Below the pieces are notes generated by a model that saw nothing but the letters and a program-made list of their open reading frames with translations, was not told the origin of the DNA and did not search any database. A stretch of 64,000 bases of DNA. Source: Brasenia schreberi. Taxonomy: Eukaryota; Streptophyta; Magnoliopsida; Nymphaeales; Cabombaceae. Every line of letters starts with the position of its first letter. The first letter of the stretch is position 1. The DNA lies in assembly GCA_036023115.1 (NCBI GenBank), contig JAYKKT010000048.1, positions 5,604,001 through 5,668,000 of the forward strand, in the 5' to 3' direction. The translations under genes were made by a program, and so were the position numbers. This document shows, piece by piece, positions 54,554-64,000 of this stretch.

Positions 54554-54571
54554 GTCCCACTGGGCGTGCCA
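54554..54571 (-). promoter_or_regulatory. Primer-binding site of the outer element
   Basis: Minus strand TGGCACGCCCAGTGGGAC, four bases after the 5' LTR, shared with the other Tat-like elements here. Pairing with a tRNA CCA end is expected. The tRNA species is not verified. Confidence 0.75.
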
Positions 54572-54575
54572 ATTC

Positions 54576-56231
54576 TGTAGACTGAAATTTTCACTCCAAG
54601 CCTATGTAGAGACTTGAAATAAAATATTCAACTCTACTTTATGCGTGAACATGCCAACTAGTTTCCAAAACTAGCAAAGTGTATGAAAATCTGACTCAAT
54701 TGGCGATTTGTGGCTAAGCATGCTCTTTTCGCTTTAGGCCTTCTTGAACCGATGCTCAAGGGTTAGCCTAAGATCTTAGGGATTTCAAATACATAGGTGA
54801 TATTTCAAAATTCACGTGAATATAAGGTGTTTGTCAAGAACAAATGGGTGTACTTGGTTTCAAGTTTGCAAAATCAGCAAGTTCTGAAAAACAAAAACCA
54901 GAAATCAAGGTATATAGATGCTGGAAAACCAGAATTTCGTTTTTAGAGCATACATGAATGCAAACTCACCCGAATTTAAATTGCAACAACCTAACAACAC
55001 AAACCAAATTGTTGAAGGAAAATGAATGAAAATATATATCTTAGGTTAAGCATAGAGAGGATTAGAGAATATAGAGTGTTTATAGAATATATTAGGGTAG
55101 AATCAAGAAATCAAAAACATAAAGTGCGTATGTAAGAATAGAAAATTTACAGCACATCTACTTCTTATTACATCATAGGGGGAGACAAAGCTCCATTAAT
55201 ACAACCCCTTTTAAATTGAATATGAATAAGAGATATGGAAGAATAAGGGATGAGAAATACTTACAAGGATTTTCCCAAGAATCGGATCAAGGGATGAATC
55301 TCGACCCTCACTCTCTCATTGATTCTCTCTTTGTTTCTCACTCACAACTCCCCAATGTTTGCAGCAATAGGCCTAACTTCTACCCTTTTTTTCCCTCTCT
55401 CTACTCTTCCCTAGCAGTTCTCACACCTCACAAAACCCTCAAAGTGTTGACCTATCTCTCTCTCCTCCAAGATGATTCACGCGCCCCCCCCCTTGGCCTT
55501 AATTTATAGGCCAAGGGGGGCTCTTCTAGGCCCTTCCTTGGGGCGGGTGACCCAAGGGTCCAAACCCAGCTCCAAGGGTCCAAACCCAACCCCAAGGCCC
55601 ATCAAATCACATGGTCTTGGCGGTCCTTTGTGGTTCAATGTGGTTAAATGTGGACTAGCCCCATGTGGACTAGTTTAGCCTTGAGTCTCATACCTTGGTC
55701 CTAGTCGATTGGACTTGAAGGTACTCGGCTAGGCTTGTTTTAAGGCCTTAATCAACCTTGCTTGATGGCTCTTCTTCAATTTGCTTGATTTGTATTGATA
55801 TGTGGGCTGAATATACATTTGATAAACCTTTGGAATCAGCCCCTAAGCTCAATCATTTTCAATTTGCATAAGCCGGCCAATCCTTATCCCAAGGTTGCAT
55901 TTGATCCAAATGACTCCTTGATTTGAATCAATAACCAACTTAAGTTGCCTTGATGCTGGCCCATTTAATTTGATTTGTTGAGGAAGATATGCTTTTGACT
56001 TAGTCCATTCCTTTGCTTTCGGGCTTGAGCTCGATCCTGGATTGAATGGGGCCCCACCTATTCGCCTGATTTGATCGAATCATTTGGGCTTTTTAACTTT
56101 AATTTAAAACCTTTAATTTTGAAACATTTTTAAAAGATTTGATCTTTTCCTTTAAAACAAAAGGTTTTAAACCATTTGAATTTTCAAAATTTGGGAGTGT
56201 TAGGAAAAAGAATTTTTTTAGGGTGTTTACA
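54576..56231 (-). repeat. Outer element 5' LTR, with internal deletion
   Basis: TGTAGACTGAAA to GGGTGTTTACA on the plus strand, 1656 bases. It is shorter than the 3' LTR because a segment equivalent to about 40390-40940 is missing near 54895. Confidence 0.85.
55502..55508 (-). promoter_or_regulatory. LTR TATA box inside an inverted repeat (outer element, 5' LTR)
   Basis: Minus strand CTTGGCCTATAAATTAAGG. The arms 55487-55498 and 55509-55520 are complementary over 12 bases. Confidence 0.65.
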
Positions 56232-59200
56232 CTTAGTTTTAAAAAGTATTCCGTGGCTAAGTTTTTTAATTATCAAATGGTATAGGGAAAATATGTGAGC
56301 AAACAAGCTCACGAGTTTCAGTTTTTATGCAATGGTCTATAGAAAGCCAAGATGAAGTTCCTCACAAGTTTATTATTATGTCTATTATTAAGAAATTTCC
56401 TAAGTCTTGGAGAATTTTAACCCAAATCTCAAGTATAAGAAGGGTAAGATGACCTTATTTTAAACACAATAATAGAAGAGCATAGTAGTTAGAAAATCAT
56501 TATGCTGGTTGATAGTACCCATAGGGTAAAGTAGATGGTTAGAAGGAAATAACCTAGTGATCCTAAGAGAAAACAGACAAAATATAAACCAAAGTCTAAG
56601 ATCCAAAAGAAAGCAAACAATGACAAATGTCATTTTACTGTGGGAAAATGCGGACACATCCCGGAATGGAATTGCCTCCTAAACGAAAGGCTTGGTTCGA
56701 AAAGAAAAGAAATTTGCGGTAAGCTTAATGCTTATGTATGTTTGTTTCAAATTAGACTCAAGTTCCACATAATATTTCTGGGTGGATTGATTCTCGATGT
56801 ACAACTCATGTTTCTAATACGATGCGAGAGATTCCTTTCAATCCAAACCATGAGCCTTCAAATGAGAAGTTTGTCTTCACGTAGCAGAATAGAGTGAAAG
56901 TTCTGATGGAAGAACTGTCGGGACTTATCGTTTGATCCTAGACACTTCTGGACATCATTTGGATTTGTTAGAAACTTTGTATGTACCTAATATTTCTAGG
57001 AATTTAGTTTCTTTACCTAAGGGCTTGATGTTAATGGATACTCTTTTAGGTTTGGTAATGGATGTTTCAGTTTGTATAAGCATACCTTTATGATTGGATC
57101 TGGTATACTTTGTGATGGTTTATATAAATTGAATCTTGATAATTTATATCTTTGAAACACTTATGACCTTACATCATAATGTTGGCACTAAACGTCGTTT
57201 AGTGAATGAACCCTTGTTCTGGTACGTTGTGGCATAGCGTTCGTGGCATGTCATATTTCCCGAGGAAAGAATGGAAAGAGACTAGTAAAGAATGAAATTC
57301 TTCCGAATTTGGATTTCACTTGACCTTAATATTTGTGCGGATTGTATTAAAGAAAAACAAACAAAACACACAAAGAAAGGTGCCACAAAAAGTACCCTGA
57401 CTTCTTGAAATAGTACACACCGTATATGTGTGATGCTTTGATGTTAATTCGATTCTTTCGAGTAAAGAAAAATATTTTATTATTTCCTATTGATGATTAT
57501 TCACGTGCTATGGATATGTCTATTTACCATTGCGTAGAAGTCTAAAACAATGGATGCCTTAGAAATTTACAGGAAATGAAGTTGAAAAGCACTTGAGTGA
57601 AGGTGAAAATCATTAGGTGGAACCTCCATAGAGGTGGTGAGTATGTCTGAAGGTATGATGAAACTGGACAACACCCTTTAGTCCATTTGCTAAGTTCCTA
57701 AAAAACAGCGTGGCATATGTGCTCACGATACACAATCGTAGTTACATCACAACAAAAATGGTGTGTCGAGAAAGGCGTACTCAATAGAACCTTGATGGAT
57801 ATGGTTAGAGTATGTTGAAGTAATGCATCTTTGCTCATTATCACTGTGGATGTACGTCGCAAAGCCATGTATGTATTTACTAAACAGGGTTCCTAGTAGA
57901 GAGCGATTCAAAGACACCTTTTGAACTATGTTGACGGTGGAAACTAGTTTAAGGCACTGACATGTTTGGGGGTTGTCGAGGGCAAAATTAGGATTTATAA
58001 TCCACAAGAAAAGAAAGAAATGCAAGAACAATCAGTGGATATTTCATTGGTTATCGAGAAAAAATCTAAAAGGGTATAGATTTTATTGTCCTAGCCAATA
58101 GTACAAGAATTGTTGAAACTGAAATGCTAGGTTCATTGAAAATGGTGAAACCAAAGTGAGTGAAGCTTTACACGAATGTGGAGATTAATGAAGTTAGAAT
58201 ACAAGTCTCTTTGACTTGTGTTCCTACTACTCGAAGTTGTTGTTCCCTCATTGAACCGTATAATAATCAAGAAGAACAACAAATTAATGATCCCAAAGTT
58301 TAATAATGAACCTATAGTAGAGCAACCACAAGAAATAGCATTAAGAAGATCCCAAAGAGAAAGAAGATCAGCTATTTCTAATGATTATGTAGTATATCTA
58401 CAAGAGTCGAAAGAAAATGACTTAGAAATTGATAATGATCCAAGGTTTCATTTTCACAAGCCATTAATAGTGATAATGCGATAAATGGTTAGATGCCATG
58501 AAAGATGAGCTTAAATCCAATGGAACCGAGAATGGTGTTTGGGACCTCATGGAATTGCACAAGGTTACAAGAGAGTTGGGTGTAAATGGGTCTTTAAGAC
58601 TAAGCGTGACTCTCATGGCAACCTTGAACGTTACAAGGCCGGACTTGTTGCTAAGCGGTTTTACTCGAGAAAGATGGCATTGATTACAAGGAAACATTTT
58701 CACCTAAGCTTCAAGAAAGATTCCTTGAGAATTATCATGGCATTGGTAGCTTCATTATGATTTAGAGTTGCATCAAATGGATGTAAAACTTTCTAAATGG
58801 GAATTTAGAGGAAGATGTTTATATGGATCAACCAATGGGGTTCATAGAGAAAGGAAAGGAACATATGGTATGTAAACTTAAGAGATCAATATACGGACTT
58901 AAACAAGCTTCCGACAATGGCATATCTCAAGTTCAATGATACTATTGTTTCCTTGGATTTAAGAAAAACACCTGTTGACCGGTGTATATATCGAAGGTCG
59001 GTGGGAGTAAGTTTATATTTCGATTACGTATGTTGATGATATCTTGCTTGCAACTAATGATCTTGGTCTATTAAGTGAGACTAAGAATTTTCTCTCTAAC
59101 AACTTTGAAATGAAGGATATGGGAGAGGCAAACTATGTGATCTAATAGAAATGATTACGGGATAGATCACTTGGATTGTTGGGTTTGTCTCGTCATATAT

Positions 59201-60339
59201 TAATAAAGTTTTAGAGAGTTTAAGTTTGCTAGATACACCAATTGTCCAAATAAAATCTATTTAGAAGCTCTAGATAGAGTACTTTGTTATATAAAAAGAA
59301 TGATTTTCCTTAAACCATATTAAAGTAAACATTATTATGTTTTAAAGAATTTAGTGATGATAGTTGGATAGCAAAGAACTTTGAGAGTAATGAGGTCACT
59401 AGATATGTGTTTTTGTGGGTTGTTACATAAAAATTTAAGAAACAAACTATTTTGGCTCATTTTACCTTTAAGGTAAAACTATGTGCTTTGGATGAGACTT
59501 GATTGGAAGCTAACTGACTTAAGATACACATGTCCAATTTACATATGGTAAATAAGACAGTTCCTGCAATTTTAGTGCATTGTGATAGCATGACTACAAT
59601 TGCTAAGATGCGTAGTTTAAAGTATAACCAAAAGCAGTGAAGACGCATAGAAGTCAGGCTAAAGTCTGTAAGGGCTATAGATTTTGTTGGATCTAAAGAT
59701 AACATAGTCGATCTTTTGGCTAAGGGTTTATCAATAGCCTTAGTTGACAAATCAAGGTTGGGGATGAGACTGAAACCCATTATTTATTCACAAGTAGAGA
59801 AAACCCAACCTAATTGAGTGAACATCCTAAAATATAGGTTCATTGTGATAGTAACAAGTTGTTGGGTGAATAAGATGACACTTTGTATTATATGACACTT
59901 TTAATATTTGTATGTCTATCTCATGTAAACCTAAAGTATCATGAATGCAAGTTTTGTAAGAGATTATTCTCTGAATAGGATCGAGTCTTAGGGTAGGATG
60001 ATAGTAGTACATACTTGGAGATGTCTAACTAAGTGTTTGACATTGTATGGCCAGAATAAGAGAATTGGATTGTTCCCTAAAGTCAATCATGATATAGGAT
60101 ATGAATAAATGTTCATTAATGCATCAGTCTTAAAGATTATGCCATAACCTTTTATTATGTTGTTACCAATAGACACCTTTACACCTAAGGTTCAGGTTTA
60201 AGACGTATATTCACCTAGTTCGTCTAAGGATAATATTGATAACTCAAGTAACAGTTCAAACTGGAAGGTACCATTATTGAAAGCATAATATGATGGTTGG
60301 CTTGAGAGACAACTTTCACACTTTAGAACTTTATGGGAA
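56232..60339 (+). pseudogene. Copia gag C-terminus and pol
   Basis: It continues gag (LSFKKYSVAKFFNYQMV), then a CCHC knuckle with a 1-bp loss (CGKCGHIPEWNC near 56640), protease region (WVD-SMYNSC, LYVPNISRN), integrase (KQTKHTKK near 57355, FHWLSRKNLKGY-like near 58045), a basic ALRRSQRERRSAISNDYVV block (58338-58400), RT (KWVFKTKRDSHGNLERYKAG near 58585, [15 protein letters not shown] near 58867, then a YVDDI-like block near 59030) and RNase H (about 59540-59790). Frameshifts and stops throughout make it a dead polyprotein. Confidence 0.85.
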
Positions 60340-61184
60340 TTTTGGATTTAATGTTAATTAAGTTGGATTAATTAAACCCATGTACATTAATAATATTTAA
60401 TTCATGTTGATATATTCAATTGATGCATCATTGATATATGTGAAAGTCATAAAATGTAAAAATTCACATGTGAGGATTTATGCATATGATGACCAAGAGG
60501 AGACAAAGTTTAGTCCTATATTGAAGAATGAGAAAACCCACATGTCCTTTTATATAGTTGGTAGCTCATGAACCTTAGTTCAAAGAGTTGGGTCGGGCTT
60601 AAGCTTGAGTTTGGAGAATTGTCTTTAGTCTATCTTTTTGTATGAAAAACTGTTGATCTAACAGTTAAGAATGTTTACATGGGAACGGTTATTGAACGGA
60701 AAGGTGCATCGTTTGGATCATATCCATGATCCAACACGTTGTGTATAAATAAGAGATTAGAGCTCCCTAATCAATACCTTTTTGTGTGAACATTCTCTCT
60801 CCTCCTATCTTCGTTCTTTGCTCTCCTATTACAGTTATGTGCTTGTGACTACTTCCAGCCATCCTCCTCCAGCCATAACCGATTGAGGCATGGTCAAAGT
60901 TGACTTGAAGATAGGTATGTGCCTTTGAGTTGTGTGTGCATTTTATCCTAGGAAGAAGACACTGGTTCCCTACGTATTGTACAGTGGGCATTGATTTTTC
61001 TAAGGCAAGTCTACAAGTGTGATTCACATCGATAAGTATCTTTTATGATTATTGCTTCAGCTTTTGTTTTCTATATGGTTTGTTTATAGCTTACTTTGGA
61101 TCTGCGGCTGTGGTTGATTGGGGCATGTTTATATTTGTTGCATATTAGTTTATTATGCATGTATTTCTACAGATTTTACCAACA
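60340..61184 (+). repeat. Copia 3' LTR
   Basis: TTTTGGATTTAATG (first bases mutated from TGTTGG) to TTTTACCAACA. TATA box at 60744-60750. It is the partner of 38770-39646. Confidence 0.85.
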
Positions 61185-61256
61185 TTATCAACTTGAAATT
61201 TAGTAGTTTATTTCTTCCTTTAGTTCCATACAACCATGTCAGGTATCAAAATGCTC

Positions 61257-61335
<79 letters not shown>

Positions 61336-61558
61336 TTTTAGCATATATTTCATAGGGCATTCTTCTTTCTTTGAGAATGAAAGCAAATAGATGTTTTCAT
61401 GTTTTATTCCATTGTACTTTTGCTTTGATAGTTTCACTTTTTACTTCGTTGCAATTTATTGTTATCATAATCACCATTTGTAAATATCATGAAGATATTA
61501 TCCAACTTAAAAGCCCTAAATTATACGAGTAGTCAACAGTTTAAAAATCATGATATAT
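61185..61558 (+). pseudogene. Duplicated glucanase 5' UTR, exon 1 and intron start, right of the copia insertion
   Basis: The reverse complement matches 29090-29420: AACTTGAAATTT, TTTCTTCCTTTA, CCATGTCAGGTATCAAAAT (ATG at 61235), CT then TA microsatellite, GCAAATAGATGTTTTCATG, and CATGA in intron 1. It diverges from the functional gene near 61558. Together with 38560-38769 it is a promoter-plus-exon-1 duplicate without the catalytic exons. Confidence 0.8.
61259..61330. repeat. (CT)n(TA)n microsatellite
   Basis: The same compound microsatellite as in the glucanase first exon (29287-29364, reverse complement), so it predates the duplication. Confidence 0.95.
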
Positions 61559-61859
61559 GGTTTGATTTGAGCTTCACCTCATTAAGAAAATTGCATGGTT
61601 AAAACCATGGGTTCTTGTTTAAGCCTTAATTCGCTTTACCCCTAAACCAACCGTATTATAGTTGTGGGCTACAAAACACAGCCCACACTAAAAGGTTAGG
61701 ATATTTAAGGCCATAAAAGCTTCAAGATCCCATACTCACCAAAAATAAGAATTTTCTTCAGACATTTTCAAAAACTCCTCTGCATTGGAATCCCATGATA
61801 CAGTGTGTATATGTTCAAATTTTGCATTATTTTACCTTTTAAAGTGTTCTTTGTTATTA
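61559..61859. other. Unassigned DNA
   Basis: No similarity to the glucanase intron beyond 61558. The pol relic becomes recognisable at about 61860. Confidence 0.4.
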
Positions 61860-64000
61860 GGACATTAGAGATCTATGAGTGGGTAGTTATGCTGTCAAGG
61901 ATTAAAAGTGGAGGGGTCACATATCAATGAGTGATGAACTATATTTTTCATGATTTGATTGAGAAAAATATAAAAAATTATTGATGATATTGTGATCAAA
62001 TCAATAGATTTCAAACAACATTTGTCCATCTTGACCAAGCCTTCTAGTATATGTGAAGGTAAAATTTAAAATTGAATCCTAATAATTGTGCAAGACATTT
62101 ATTGGGTTTCCTACTAAATAATATAGGAATCTACATTGATTTGAATAAGGCTAGGGTTATCATTAACTTAAGAAAGGATCTACGGAGTTTGATCAAGTAG
62201 ACCAGCTATCTACATTGTTTCATCACCAACGATCAGGGAAGATGGCTCCTCTAACAATATTATTCAAGATAAAAGATACAAACTACATCGTTTGGTTCTC
62301 GGAACAATAACAAGCATTTGAGAGAATCAAAGCTTATCTAGCAAAGTCATTGGTGTTAATGTGCTCCATTTCTGGGAAACTGTTAAAGTTGTATATAGCT
62401 GCTATGTAGAATTTCATTGGTATCCTTCTACCATGAGATATTGATGGCAATACCAAGCATGTCATTTTCTATTTGAGTCAGTTACTTACCAATGTCAAAT
62501 CTTGATATTTTCGAATAGAGAATTTATGTTTGGTCTTGTATCACACCGCTTTGAAGTTAGAATACTACTTCCTCACTATTGAGGTAAATGTTGTTTGCAA
62601 AATCGATATTTTACAATACCTTCTTGGTCATCTGACTCTCTAGGGTAGGTTGGTAAAATGAGTGGACAAATTGTGTTCTTTTAACTTGAGACATTTGTTG
62701 CTCAAAGTGGTAAAGGGACAAGTCATAACAAACTTCCTCTCACATTTCATATGCATTAATGTATTTGATCTCTTAGACATTGCACATAGTATGGTTGACA
62801 AACAATTATGGTGGATGATGTTCATTGGCTCTAAGTGCAATAGAGGCATGGAAATTGACATGTACACCATATCCCTAATGGGTAAAGTATAAATTCTCAC
62901 TATGTCCTTTGAGTCAAATCTTACTAACAATGAAGTAAAATATCAATCATCAATCTATGATTCAGGTTTGATATTGGTTGCTGGTGCAAAGACGATAAAA
63001 GTCTTTGGCAACTCTCAAGTCATCCTCGGTCAACTCATAGAGGACTACCAAAGCCATAGTTCTAACTTGTGGCTTTTACACTAGTGGGCGAAGGAGTTAT
63101 TAGATGCCTTCATTGAAATAAAGTTGATGTATATACTTAGGGATAAAATCACATGGTGAATGGTTTGGAACAACCTTCTACTTTGGGTTATAGATCAATA
63201 GATAGGCCACATACTTCAATAGTCTTGATCATAAAGGAGAGACAAGGAACCAATGAACTTAGTTATTATTGAGATAAGTTAGTATAGTGCGTAAATGAGC
63301 CATCATAATGCTCTAATCTTAAAACTCAGCATAGGGCCCTAAATTATACTTTATTGGATGATTATTTATTTAAGTAAAGCCATCAATGCTTATTGTTGAA
63401 GTGTTTGAACATGATAAAAGATTGAACAATGATGGTTGAGGTTCATGAAGGAATGTATAGGGCCCACCAGTCGAGACCCAAAATAAAATTGTTAATATGC
63501 TGGCATGAATATTGTTGGCCAACAATACATCTAGATTGCATCGATGATGCTAAAGGTTGCCAACAATGTCAATACTTCAAACCTCTGTAGAAGGCACCTA
63601 CTACCGAACTATACCCTATCATTAAAGAGTGATCGTTCTAAGGATGGACCATGGACTTAATCAGAAAGATCCACCCAAAATCATCAAAGGGACATACGTT
63701 CATAATGGTTGCCACATACTACTTCCCCAAATAGGTTGAAGCCCGTCAATGAAAGTGGTATCTCAAGATGATGTTATTTGTTTCATTAATGATTACATCA
63801 TTTGCTGGTTTGGTATCCCCAATCAATCATGGTTGATCAGGAGATGATGTTCATAGGAAAAAAGGCAACAACCTTCCTTGGGAGTTTTGAGATCAAATTG
63901 ATATACTCGACTCCTTATTATGCCCAAGCAAATACATAGATTGAAGCTACTAATAAGGTAATCATCGATCTGATAAAAAAGCCTCTCGAATATAGCTTAT
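61860..64000 (+). pseudogene. Ty3/gypsy (Tat-like) pol relic, cut by the window end
   Basis: Plus-strand frames give RT (YEWVV, MLSRIKSGGVTYQ, VMNYIFHDLI, then DDIVIKSIDFKQHLSIL near 61990), RNase H (QAFERIKAYLAKSLVLMCS near 62310, KLLKLYIAAM), a second RNase H (NNEVKYQSSIYDSG and KVFGNSQVILGQLIEDYQS, 62902-63084), and integrase (EVHEGMYRAH, CQQCQYF, GWTMDLIRKIHPKSSKGHTF, VATYYFPK, 63440-63740). Stops and shifts occur throughout. It is opposite in orientation to the other Tat-like elements and retains the RT catalytic region they have lost. Confidence 0.8.

Larger units (their letters stand above)
40021..56231 (-). mobile_element. Outer Tat-like Ty3/gypsy element, split by an inner copy
   Basis: It is flanked by the perfect 5-bp duplication CTTAG (40016-40020 and 56232-56236). 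Minus-strand order: 5' LTR 56231-54576, PBS 54571-54554, gag 54526-53474, non-coding spacer, RT remnant plus RNase H 52792-52139, second (archaeal-type) RNase H 51939-51577, integrase zinc finger and core start 51550-51045, inner element 51044-43778, a short further integrase segment, tandem repeats 43210-42970, polypurine tract 42240-42231, 3' LTR 42227-40021. It is about 8.9 kb without the inner element. The RT catalytic core and most of the integrase core are missing. Confidence 0.9.
38770..61184 (+). mobile_element. Ty1/copia element carrying two nested Tat-like elements
   Basis: 5' LTR 38770-39646 and 3' LTR 60340-61184 share TTGGATTTAATGTTAATTAA and end in CCAACA. The internal region reads gag, protease, integrase, RT and RNase H in plus orientation, broken by many stops and frameshifts. 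It is split at 40020 by the outer Tat-like element and resumes at 56232. Without the nested DNA it is about 6.2 kb. It sits between the promoter and first exon of a duplicated glucanase fragment. I find no exact target-site duplication next to the LTRs (TGATA against TTATC). Confidence 0.85.

Noticed and set aside
38765..61189. Target-site duplication for the copia element
   Set aside because: Flanks TGATA and TTATC do not match. A short inverted similarity (TTGATA and TATCAA) around the LTR ends is probably chance or mutation, so no TSD is claimed.

Overview
The window is repeat-rich, AT-rich flowering-plant nuclear DNA. The evidence for this is a spliced GH17 beta-1,3-glucanase gene, a decayed DYW-class PPR gene, and plant-type transposon families: RTE LINEs, Tat-like Ty3/gypsy, Ty1/copia, MULE/FAR1-like and hAT-like elements. 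I cannot name the species. Only one protein-coding gene looks intact, the glucanase at about 27.5-29.4 kb on the minus strand. Nearly everything else is transposon relic or pseudogene.

Layout. 0-5.6 kb: RTE LINE pieces, one with an 18-bp target-site duplication (TSD), plus a small Tat-like LTR element without coding capacity. 5.6-11 kb: mostly non-TE sequence with two gene remnants on the minus strand, a [2Fe-2S] thioredoxin-fold domain carrying an in-frame stop and a possible first exon of an unknown gene. 11-15 kb: a DYW-type PPR pseudogene split by a 2.2-kb hAT-like element with an 8-bp TSD. 15.1-23.7 kb: an RTE LINE that received a second truncated RTE and a gag-only Tat-like LTR element (TSD GTATT), the latter with an internal 1.09-kb tandem duplication. 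23.7-26.3 kb: a dispersed repeat and a MULE transposase relic with an OTU-like tail. 27.5-29.5 kb: the glucanase. 29.7-33.7 kb: a copia relic. 33.7-38.4 kb: three copies, one inverted, of an unidentified repeat unit.

38.6-61.6 kb is a four-level nest. A duplicated promoter and first exon of the glucanase is split by a Ty1/copia element. Inside the copia gag sits an outer Tat-like element with the perfect TSD CTTAG. Inside that element's integrase sits an inner Tat-like element with TSD CGTAT/CTTAT. 61.9-64 kb is a plus-strand Ty3/gypsy pol relic that runs off the end.

The four Tat-like LTR elements all lie on the minus strand. They share a primer-binding site, a TATA box held inside a short inverted repeat, and a gag start. 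Both copies that retain pol lack the reverse-transcriptase catalytic core, so they look like non-autonomous derivatives mobilised in trans. The outer one still has a second, archaeal-type RNase H, the mark of the Tat lineage. I did not find a new multi-gene system. The most notable points are this non-autonomous family, its TATA-in-stem LTR promoters, and the glucanase promoter duplication that hosts the nest.
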